NCBI GenBank assembly: GCA_963930645.1
Contig: OZ005652.1
Location: 319,112,244 to 319,176,243, forward strand
DNA: 64,000 nucleotides
Reading direction: 5' to 3'
DNA from: Salticus scenicus
Taxonomy: Eukaryota; Arthropoda; Arachnida; Araneae; Salticidae
Shown here: positions 55,349-64,000 of the stretch, piece by piece
Layout: the number at the start of each line of letters is the position of its first letter
How positions within the stretch are numbered: position 1 is the stretch's first letter
Made by a program: the position numbers and the translations under genes
Notes under the pieces: generated by a model
What the model saw: the letters and a program-made list of their open reading frames with translations, nothing else
Databases searched by the model: none
Told to the model about the DNA's origin: nothing

Positions 55349-55517
55349 TACATTGAAATAATTTATAACCATAAAGTTGATTTAATTAAAACTTTATAAA
55401 ACATACAACCTTTTATTACTCCATGTTTTCAAAATTGCTGAACTAGTTTCTTCTGGGGCGCCCCAGCTTGATCACCAGCATCACGGTGTGTGAAGTCGCT
55501 CGAAACTGATGTTTCTT
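55349..55517 (-). repeat. terminal direct repeat (pLTR), 5' copy
   Basis: It matches the 47.8 kb copy over 169 bases with one substitution. The minus-strand reading CTGGTGATCAAG, then the 14-bp palindrome and AAGAAAC, is at best a degenerate hammerhead (core A6 replaced by G, wrong spacing). Confidence 0.92.
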
Positions 55518-55519
55518 AC

Positions 55520-56270
55520 TTTTATGCTGTTGAATTAAAGAGGTGTAATAAATGTTTCATATTGAATTTACAGTTAACAATGTTATATTAATAAAATAGG
55601 TTTCTCCCTTTATTTAATATAAACATGCTTTTATTGTTAATTGAAAATGCATTCTTAAAAAGGTAAAAATGTGATGTTTAAAAATTATTTTATGAATGGG
55701 CTCTTCCCACCCAACGTCAGAGGTCACATGATAGATGAAAAACAAATAGCAGACGAAGTCTTGTTTATCTATAGCGATTGCTGAAATAACATATTTTTTA
55801 TTCTTATTTTTGATCAATCATATTTAATCTGTGTTATTTTTTTTATACATCATCATTTTTAATCCATTTTATATCATTATTCATCATCTTTTGTTTGCTG
55901 TATACATATATTGATTGCTGGATACAAACCAATCATAATTTAGTTTATACTTGTTATTGATGTTCATGAAGAACATGTTAAATACTCTGATTTTTGGTAC
56001 TGAAATCATTGACAGTGCAACATCCTACGGCATAAATCCATTTAGACCAGTAACTAAGTTAATTAACTTGTTGTAACACCTTTATGCAATTAAATTAAAT
56101 GAAAACATTTTAAAATTTCAAATTATAATCCATAAACATTTCACAAGAACAAGCTATTATTTATTGCTAGATCAGTTAATGTAACAGTTGACTAGAACAT
56201 ACAAAATTCTGTTCTTATAGTTAAAAATAAATAAACACATAAAGTGTTTTTTATAAAATATTAAATTTAC
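55520..56270. other. flank between transposons: nothing recognised
   Basis: AT-rich. The 67-residue minus-strand frame (55,614-55,817) and other frames show no family similarity, and no inverted ends were seen. Confidence 0.4.
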
Positions 56271-56275
56271 AAATA

Positions 56276-56361
56276 CAGTAAAACCTCTCTAAGTTGGACA
56301 CCTACGGTTCCAAGAAAAAGTGTCCAACTTAGAGGGGTGTCCAACTTGAGAGGTTTCACTG
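56276..56361. mobile_element. 86-bp pogo/Tc1-type MITE
   Basis: CAGTAAAACCTCTC...GAGAGGTTTCACTG ends are flanked by TA (56274-56275 and 56362-56363). The middle repeats the motif GTGTCCAACTT in inverted form (AAGTTGGACAC). It is too small to encode protein. Confidence 0.85.
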
Positions 56362-58529
56362 TACAACTTATTCTACCGTTTACAAATGCACAATATTACT
56401 TTTATTTTATTTTATATTAAATATTAACACTTTTGTTCTTAAGAACAATATTTAATTGAATTTGATTCTCAGAATTTGACTCTTCGTTTTCCTCTATCAC
56501 ATGATTGAGCAAACGACGCTGGGAAGAGTCCATTTCTAATATTACTTCTTATATCCGACATTCTTGGATCGCAGACAAATTTTATTTTGCTGCAGATAGA
56601 TTAGCAAGTTTTTGAAACAACACCAAGAAGCACACTGAACTAAATTTCCTTTGAAAAAGCTAATGGAAACTAATTTAAATTTGAAATTAACAGTTAATTT
56701 CTAGGGGGTTTCTAACAGTTTATTTCCGGTGGGGCCTATGGTCTCCCAATTTTTTCCCTATAAGTAATTTACTGATAATCAGAATTGGAGATATTGAATT
56801 ATTAAAATGTCAAAGTGCCCTCTGGCGACAGAGATTTGCAATAAATACTCCTCAATTTCAGTTTAAAATGATATTTTACCTATGAAATTATGTTAATTAG
56901 AAGCTGAGATACAAAGGTAATATAAGCATTGTTATAACAAAATTTGTGTCTGATTTTTTTGTGGTTTTTCTTTCAAACTTGCGTGTTAAAAATCCTTAAT
57001 ATGAAATGTGAAAGGAGTATCGGAATTCGAAAGCCTGCATCATAATTAGAATTGGAGATATTGTAACAAAGGTGTCCTGGATTTTTTTTTGTGGTTTTCT
57101 CTGAAACTCCCATACGGAATTTAGCGGTTTATATCAGTTTAAAAGTCCGTAATATTTCAAATGATGTGTTATAAGTAATTTAAGCTTAAGCATAATTAAA
57201 ATTCTAGATATTGAATTATTAAAATATCAAAGCACCCTCTGGTGACAGAGATTTGCAACATATACTCTTCAATTCCAATTCAAATAACTTTTTAAATGAT
57301 ATATTACTTATGAAATTGTGTTAATTAGAAGCTGAGATACAAAGCTAATATAGATATTTTTATAAAAAGATTTGTGTCCGACTTATCCATGATTTTCTCT
57401 GAAACTTGCATAATTCCGGGTTATATAACATTAAAAATCCTTAGTACGATATGTGAGCAGAAATTGGAATTTGAAACTCTGCAAAATATTAAAGAATAAA
57501 GTAAAGGGCAAAATTAACGGTCGCCACCGGCCACATGGCGACTAAATAAAAAAATATGGCGATTAAAAATTATGCATTGATCGCCACTAAAGTCGCCACT
57601 TTTTGTGATCATTAAAAGATTCTAAAAATCGAGCGACGATAGGCAATCGAAGCCTTGTGATTTCCAATCTTTTTCCATCCATGGCATAAATGTCAATCTT
57701 CATTTTAAACTTGCTTTATTATATTCTACAACCTATAAAGAAGTAAAATTGTTTAATATATCTCACTCATATAATTTTTTGGACCCCCTTTTCCCTCCCC
57801 CTAACGATCTGTGATCACACAGCTTATAGAAAGCTTTATAACTTCTAATCATTCTCGATTTGCAACAGAAATATAAATATCTATTTTAAACTTACTTTAT
57901 TAGATTCTAGAATCTGTAAAGAAGTAGAATTGTTTAATATCTCTTACTCATAATTCTTGTAATCCCCCCCCCCTCCCCCTCCAACGATTGGCAATCACAC
58001 GCTCCACTGAAGCCTTGTGATTTACAATCTTTTCCATCCATAACATAAATGTAAATATTCATTTTAAACTTTCTTGATTAGATTCTAGAACCTATAAAGA
58101 AGTATATAGATGTATCCCCCCCCCCCCACCAGTGGCGCACCCAGAATTTCTGTCTGGAGGGGGCTGAAGAATATTTGGGTCCTGTAGTACTGTAAATAGG
58201 TTTAAGGGTATATACGCACACATACATATAGTGAAGAATCTGCTTTAAGTATTTCTTTTGAAATAAGTAAACGAATGAATGAAATTGAATTTAAGTTGAA
58301 TAGTGCAATCAAGGAATTTATATCAGTATATAACCTGGTAAGTTACAGTAGTTCGGTCAGTTGCGGTTGGCACTGAGCTTGTAAACATAAAGTTGTCTTT
58401 TAAAATATTTAAAAATCATTACGTCTCGTAGTAAAATTAAATTTTAATCACATTAAAAAATGAGACAGATAATATACATTAAAAATATACATTTTAAAAT
58501 ATTAAAAACACAAAAACATAAATTTAAAC

Positions 58530-58559
58530 GTTTCGAGCCTTTTACAGGCTCCTCATCAG
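58530..58559 (-). ncRNA. hammerhead-ribozyme-like core, left arm
   Basis: Exact inverted copy of the 58,694-58,723 core (CTGATGAG, GAGCC/GGCTC, GAAAC). Both core copies are intact, unlike in the other two Penelope-type families here. Confidence 0.5.
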
Positions 58560-58693
58560 TAAAAACATCAAGTGCAAATGATGAGATGAACAACAGACTT
58601 TCATTATGTGAGTACAAGGTATTCATCAGGAACTGTGCATGCCTCATTAAGTGGCGATAAAAGTGGATCATTAAGTGGCGATATATGTTTTTA

Positions 58694-58723
58694 CTGATGA
58701 GGAGCCTGTAAAAGGCTCGAAAC
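58694..58723 (+). ncRNA. hammerhead-ribozyme-like core, right arm
   Basis: CTGATGA, then G, helix II GAGCC/GGCTC with loop TGTAAAA, then GAAAC. ACGT and ATGT around TTAAATTT could form helix III. The inverted copy (58,530-58,559, minus) is identical over the core. Helix I pairing is not convincing, and one purine lies between core and helix II, so activity is uncertain. Confidence 0.5.
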
Positions 58724-59378
58724 GTTTAAATTTATGTTTTTGTGTTTTTAATATTTTAAAATGTATATTTTTAATGTATATTATCTGTCTCATTTTTTAA
58801 TGTGATTAAAAAATAAAGTTGTCTGTTCATCTATGATTAAAAAAAAATATCGTGTACAATATGACAAGCTAGTGAACACAAAATGCGTCCGAAATAAAAT
58901 GCCCTCCTCCCCCCCCCCCCCCCCATATTTTTATTCCAAATAAAATTTGATCAAATTTAATACTCTTTTGCGTTGCTTCACATGCATATGCAGTAATACT
59001 TAAATAATTAAAAACTTATTATAATTATAGCCAAATAAAAGTTACAGTTGTGATATGTAGGAATTATAACAGAATTTCAGTGTAAATTTTTACGTGGCTA
59101 TTTTTATTTAATTATCTGGAGTATTGTGGTGATGCTTCTAGGTTTGGTTAACAGAAACAAGTCGGGCGCATAGTATTCGTGGGTGTTAGTCAACACAGCA
59201 AGCAGGGGGCAGAAAGAACCTCTTAATATCCTAAAATATTAATTCTATTCCAATATATAATATATTACTTAGAATTTTAATTTGCAAAATAATTAATATT
59301 TTAATTAGCAAATATTTCAAGCGTTAACTTTCTGAGTTCATTACAGGATATTGTATTCCAGTATAATATTTATATATA

Positions 59379-60142
59379 CCGGGTGATCCAAAAGTCAGGA
59401 CAAACTTTAAAAATGAATAATTCGAAAACGAATCAAGATACAAAGATACGGTTTGCACCAAACGGATGAAAAAGAAGCCGGGTTTTGTGTGGCAAAGGAA
59501 AAAAATTAGTTCTGTTGGCGACCAACAGATGGCGCTATAGTGTTTTATTTCACCAAAAGATAATTTACAAATGAAAAAAAAATGTTGACAACTTACAAGT
59601 CAGCTTAATTACAGTTAATTAGTACTACTACAGTAACTGTTCATTTTCCATCATTCAGAAGTACAGCTGTGAGATGATTCACCACATCGTTCACAGCATT
59701 TAGTAGCATTTCTTGTGTTATGGCAGACACATTTTGGCGAATGACATCTTTCAGTGCTGCTAGTGATGCCAGTTGGTCGCGGTACACTTTTGACTACTAA
59801 GAATCCCCACAGCCAAAAGTCACAGGGTGTCAGATCGGGAGATCTTGGAGGCCATGCGTGATTAAAGTAGCGACTGAGAATGCGATATTTCGATGCATAT
59901 AAGCTTCGACTACCATTACCTGCTGTAGTTGTTCTTTTTTATGTCGTTTGTTGCTTTGCATAATCCTGCATCAGAAATACGACAGCGACATCTGTTGGTC
60001 GCCAACAGAACTATTTTTTTTTTCGTTGCCACACAAAACCCGGCTTCTTTTCCATCCGTTTGGTGCAAACCGTATCTTTGTATCTTGATTCGTTTTCGAA
60101 TTATTCATTTTTAAAGTTTGTCCTAACTTTTGGATCACCCGC
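59379..60142. mobile_element. Tc1/mariner-type deletion derivative
   Basis: The ends (C)CGGGTGATCCAAAAGT and ACTTTTGGATCACCCG(C), with about 130-150 bases of inverted similarity including ATTCGAAAACGAATCAAGAT, are flanked by TA (59377-59378 and 60143-60144). The left arm continues through GGCGACCAACAGATGGCGC. Only the end of the transposase remains inside. Confidence 0.88.
59640..59870 (-). pseudogene. C-terminal remnant of a DDE transposase
   Basis: The minus strand reads WPPRSPDLTPCDFWLWGFL, holding the third catalytic residue context (SPDLTPCDFW). A one-base shift then gives SKVYRDQLASLAALKDVIRQ, NVSAITQEMLLNAVNDVVNH and a normal-looking stop. It is the last quarter of a Tc1/mariner-type transposase. 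Confidence 0.82.
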
Positions 60143-60144
60143 TA

Positions 60145-61090
60145 TTATGAAATTTGAATTTTTATAACAGGAAAAAATTGCATTATCCAAAAATGGAGCT
60201 TAGATCTCAGTAACATCAGAGGCAAATATGAAAACTGTGCATGGGCCCTACTATATGTTCTACTTACCATGATTAAAAAAAAAATAATAATAATAAGTGA
60301 CCCCATCCTCAGAAGCATCTGTAAAATATCTTATAGTATTATTATCGGGGTATTTTCCTATTTTGAACAGTAAATTACGCCTTTTGGCATTCCTCTAAAT
60401 TGTTATATTTTTAGAGAAATAATTTTGCGTATGTGAAATTAAAGTTTTATCTTCAGCAATTCATGTGAAATTTCACTAGCATGTATATGTGCTAGTGGCA
60501 TATAAAGAGTTTAATTAATATGCAAATTTCATTTTTAATTTAAAATATTGTTTTAGAGGAACGACTCAAGAGCAGGGCTAATTTTTATTTTATATCAAAC
60601 GAGAATTTTCATTTGCCGATGCGAATGTGTTAATTTTGCCCAAGGACAAAACAAACTTTCACAAAGATGCTATAAATATTCATGAATTAAAATATAAAAT
60701 TGTATGAGCCTGGTATCCCATTTTTCTGACAAATACATCCCTGCTTACTTCCACATCAGATTGCTTCTTCCTGACTTTTTAGATACTCTCTCGATTTCAT
60801 GATAACAGTATATGCTTTAGGGCCTTAGAAGCCGATTCCTAAAAATTGCAATGGAATGTCTAGGATATCTTTCAGATAATAAACAAAAGAACTAGTTCAT
60901 TGTTTTTGTGTTTGAATGTATAAATTTCAAAATTTCCTAATATTTAATGTATAATTTATAAACTTTATTTTTGCTTACAATATCAGTGTTTGAATAATAT
61001 TTTTTTCATGCGTATCTAAAGTTTTTTACCATGTCAGCTAGTTCTGGAGGGGGCTTGAGCCCCCTAAGCCCCCTCCGTGGGTGCGCCACT
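60145..61090. other. remaining interior of the inner hAT-like element
   Basis: AT-rich. No hAT dimerisation domain or other protein block was recognised in any frame. Confidence 0.4.
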
Positions 61091-62964
61091 GCCCCCCACA
61101 GCCCACACACATGTGCGCTCCATTTCAACTAGCAGTTAATAATCAAATGTCCTGCAAAGCACAATCTTTTTCTATTATCTCCATAGTATTTAGTGTATAT
61201 TTAGGCCATTTAAGGTATTTGACAAATGCGTGTAACAAAATTTGATTTGGCTTAAATGTGTATTTTTCAAAAATTTTTGTATTTGCTTTCTTTTGAGTAG
61301 AAATCTTCCTTTTTCCTTCCCATTTTAAAGTAGAAATCGTCCTATTTTTAAAGCTACAAATTTGGCAGCTAAGTAAATTATTTTTAATGAAGCAGCTAAG
61401 TTTCCATATCTAAACTTTTTAAGAGGAAATATTTTAACTCTATTGAAATAAAATCATTTAAAAAAGTGCGTCTTTAGAAATAAGAAAAAATAATAAAACT
61501 GAACTGTATTTACACATGACCATGTAAAAGGTTGTGATGATGATGAATCAGCTGATTCATTTACTAGAAAATATCAATGTGAACTGTGAATGATAACAGC
61601 TTATTTCACTTAAATAAATTGAAAAAAAAAAGTACTACTGAATTATCTGAAAGATAAAAGCTTTTGCTGTATTTATTACAGCCCTAACAAGGTTTTAATT
61701 TAGGATGTGCAACTTAGGATTTTTAAAAAGAGCATAATTACAAATCACAATTTCAGTGTCCCTGTGTTAATTTTATTATATGTATTTCTTATTTTCATAT
61801 TTTTCTTGTGGTGATTGATTATACCGCAAAATGGTGACAATGCTTTTTGCAGTATGAAAGAAATAGTCTTATCATGTGAAAAGTGGCCACTAACTTAAAA
61901 AAGTGGCTACTAATGAAACTGACAGTACCGGCCACTGGCCACTAATGAATTTTCCCAGTTTTGCCCTTTAGAATAAAGGTGTTCTGGGTATTCCGTTGTT
62001 TTCTCCGAAACTCCAATTCCTTTTCTACATCTTTGCCACTTCGCTCTCTCCCCCCCCCCTTTTCATTGCTAATAATAATTTTACACTTTGAAAATATCCG
62101 CAATTGATTTACCTTGCCTTAAAATCTAAATATACCAACCAATTTCAAATGCTGTAACTCTTTTTTTTTTGCCCCTTTCCCCCCTCTCTCAAGCCCTTCC
62201 TAATAGTAATTGTACTCTTTCAAAAATATTCACAATCGAATTATCGGGCATTAAAACCAAATACTACGAAATTTCAACGGCATATCTCAAATTAAAATAC
62301 TGCAAAATATAATACAAAACTTAATCTTTTTCCAGTAAATATGTAATTTTTTTGTTTATTCATATATTTTCATGAAAATTGAACAGTAGCTTTATAATAT
62401 GCTGTCTAAGCTGAATATTTATTTAAATGTAAGGTAAATGAAAATTTGAAAAAGTTTGAAAATCCCCACCACTATAAAACATGTGATATCTTACTTGATT
62501 ACAACCATTTCCTTTTTCATCGCGGACAGTTGTCTGCCTGTTGCCAACTAAAATTCATACTTTAGTTAATTTTAAAAAATCTAATTGTACCTATCGTTAA
62601 GCCGCTTGCACTCTTAGATTCAGAAAAAATTCCCCGTTCATTTGGTACCAAATTTGTAACAATCGGAATAATATTTCTAACTTATTTTCCATTTTTTCTG
62701 CTTTTAACTCCGTTAAAATATCTATTTTTATGCAATCGCAGTGAATTCTCAGTCATTGAGATCCCTTTTTGATTAGACATAGGTCTACATTTTAATTAAT
62801 ATCTCCAGAACTAATTAAAATTTTTAAATTCTGTTTTCAGGATCCCCTCGGGAAGGCTTTGGAGCACCCGTATGTAAAATTTTGTACTTCTGCATTCAGT
62901 AGGGCTAGGGGCTGAACGTATAGATGCACAGACAGACAGACATCTTCTTTTATTATTATAGATT

Positions 62965-64000
62965 TCTCAGACTGTGATATGACTGTAATGCAAGCAGGCC
63001 TTGATTACCAAATAGGCACAAGAAGCACGTGCTTCCTCTTGAAAATTTTGTAAGGGTCCCCAAAATTATAATAAATAGGGTCCCGAATTATAGAGACTGT
63101 TATTTGACTACATTATTTGATTATAAAAAGTCACAGTAGAACAGATTACTCAGAAAGATTATAGTTCATCGCTTAATGAAGTGTGCACACATTCATTTAT
63201 AGTCAGGGTTCAACCTGGCAAAAAAATTACTTTAGCATTTTAGCGAAAATAGGCAAGCACTATTTTAGCTTTTTCGAAAGTTAATTCTTTGGATACCATT
63301 GATTTCTTTTACTTAGCTTTGTTATCCTCAGTTTTGTTTTCTATTCCTTTTGTGCATTGATGATTTTAACCAAGCATCCAAGGACTTTAAAAATATGAAT
63401 CAGAGAAACTATGTTTTGATTTTATCAATAGAAAAAGAGGTATTCATATCATATGTGTAAAATGAAAAAGCAATTTAAAAATCAAGTAAAGTGTAGTGGT
63501 AGATAATCATGAAATACTAGTGCTAAAAATGCTTCTATGAAGCAAATTCTGAATTCTAACATTCTTTTAAATATTTTTGCATTTAAATTCAATCATTGAA
63601 AATTAAAAATAAATCCAAATTACTACATAAAGGATTCCCAAAAATTTCAGTCCTTTCGTAGTTTTTGCCTGCAAATATTACAAAAAAAAAAAAAAATGTG
63701 AATTATTATATAGAGATATTTTATACAGTTATCCAGTTTTAGCTTTTTAGCGAAATTCTGACCGACTTGTTTTAGCAAAATATGATACCTTTTAGCAAAA
63801 TGCTAAAAAAACTAATGGTAGTTTAAACCCTGTTTATAGTGGAATTATTTCATATATATATCAATATTGTAGGGGTTATTCCTTATAAATTTAAGAAAGT
63901 GTGTTATTCGACTATTTTTTTTTTTTTTCTTTTGGTACTTGTGTCCCTTATACATACATATAAGAGATGTTCAAAACAACTTTTATTTTTCCTCTACTAT
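62965..64000. other. right edge: no gene; one hAT-like short repeat
   Basis: CAGGGTTCAACCTGGCAAAA (63,205) and, inverted, TAATGGTAGTTTAAACCCTG (63,814-63,833) enclose 0.63 kb. TTTTAGC words at both ends (63,230-63,265; 63,735-63,808) suggest a hAT-like MITE. The flanks TTATAGT and TTTATAGT give a 7-8 bp duplication. The rest is AT-rich. Confidence 0.5.
63205..63833. mobile_element. hAT-like MITE, 0.63 kb
   Basis: CAGGGTT...AACCCTG ends are flanked by TTTATAGT on the left (63,197-63,204) and TTTATAGT on the right (63,834-63,841). Subterminal TTTTAGC/GCTAAAA words repeat at both ends. There is no coding capacity. Confidence 0.7.

Larger units (their letters stand above)
47774..55517 (-). mobile_element. 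large Penelope-like element, interrupted by a pogo-like transposon
   Basis: Direct 169-bp terminal repeats (47774-47942 and 55349-55517) bound leader hairpins, an N-terminal coiled-coil-like frame, reverse transcriptase and a C-terminal GIY-YIG endonuclease, all on the minus strand. Without the 4,086-bp insertion the element is about 3.66 kb, a normal Penelope-like length. One base difference between terminal repeats implies recent activity, yet the frame has indels. No target duplication is obvious outside the repeats. Confidence 0.88.
58399..58812. mobile_element. small palindromic Penelope-type element with hammerhead-like arms
   Basis: It is flanked by the 12-bp duplication ATAAAGTTGTCT (58387-58398 and 58813-58824). 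Near-perfect inverted arms of about 128 bases (58,442-58,569 and 58,683-58,811) enclose 113 bases with no endonuclease similarity. Duplication length and arm layout match the 26.1 kb Penelope-type copy. It may be a non-autonomous, retrozyme-like derivative. Confidence 0.65.
58130..61091. mobile_element. inner hAT-like element (CAGTGGCGCACCCA ends)
   Basis: The ends CAGTGGCGCACCCA and TGGGTGCGCCACTG are flanked by the 8-bp duplication CCCCCCAC (58122-58129 and 61092-61099). GGAGGGGGCT-type words lie next to both ends. The 2.96 kb contains two later insertions (58,399-58,812 and 59,379-60,142) and no visible transposase. Confidence 0.85.
57502..61970. mobile_element. outer hAT-like element
   Basis: The ends TAAAGGGCAAAA and TTTTGCCCTTTA have a perfect 8-bp duplication GAATAAAG (57494-57501 and 61971-61978). 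GGCCAC-rich subterminal repeats (CGCCACCGGCCACATGGCGA; GGCCACTGGCCACTAATG) occur at both ends. The interior holds a decayed tandem of ~200-bp blocks (57,630-58,110, sharing CACTGAAGCCTTGTGATTT-like and TAGATTCTAGAA segments) and the inner hAT-like element. I found no hAT transposase. Confidence 0.85.
56715..62964 (+). repeat. second copy of dispersed element D, split by an hAT-like element
   Basis: Sequence from GGTGGGGCCTATGGTCTCCC (56,733) to 57,501, and from 61,971 to TTTATTATTATAGATTT (62,964), matches 45,960-47,735 in order. It includes GCCCTCTGGCGACAGAGATT and GAACGTATAGATGCACAGAC. Confidence 0.75.

Noticed and set aside
59929..60114. 61-residue plus-strand frame
   Set aside because: It is the antisense side of the mariner-type right terminal repeat.

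Overview
This is a nuclear genome window from a metazoan, about 70% A+T, full of homopolymer tracts and transposon-derived repeats. It holds one host gene split into small exons by large introns. The mix of abundant Penelope-like elements, poly(G)/poly(C) tracts, hAT and Tc1/mariner elements suggests an arthropod, plausibly an arachnid such as a spider. That placement is inference. Nothing looks prokaryotic, viral or CRISPR-like.

Left two thirds (about 7.0-43.8 kb): the 5' part of an ARFGEF3 (BIG3/KIAA1244)-like gene on the minus strand. I rebuilt eleven coding exons with GT/AG boundaries and unbroken phase from the ATG at 43,268 down to about 7,005. They encode the first ~388 residues (DCB and start of HUS region). 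The Sec7-like and C-terminal parts must lie beyond the left edge. A probable non-coding first exon and promoter sit near 43.70-43.76 kb. Introns 2-5, 8, 10 and 11 are packed with repeats. These include a 4.1 kb hAT-like element (18.0-22.1 kb), two decayed Penelope-like elements (26.1-26.6 and 27.2-30.1 kb), a TA-flanked MITE pair, an LTR-like insertion flanked by 110-bp direct repeats (16.2-17.0 kb), mariner-type transposase relics (15.4-16.0 and 31.5-32.0 kb), a tRNA-derived SINE and several tandem arrays.

Right third (43.8-64 kb): no recognisable host gene. It is built of nested transposons. A Penelope-like element (47.77-55.52 kb, minus strand, with 169-bp direct terminal repeats differing at one base) is split inside its reverse transcriptase by a pogo-like DNA transposon (48.75-52.83 kb, TA duplication). 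That transposon holds a foldback-like element of ~505-bp units arranged as a palindrome (49.6-52.4 kb). A second nest at 57.5-62.0 kb is an hAT-like element containing another hAT-like element, which contains a small palindromic Penelope-type element with hammerhead-ribozyme-like cores and a mariner deletion derivative.

Most unusual: (i) four RNA-type hairpins with a shared CTAAAC loop and base-pair covariation, spaced along the leader of the large Penelope-like element; (ii) hammerhead-like cores in three Penelope-type families, all with one extra purine before helix II and all on inverted arms; (iii) several otherwise different repeat families sharing one terminal hairpin. Exon boundaries and element ends were read by eye, without database searches.
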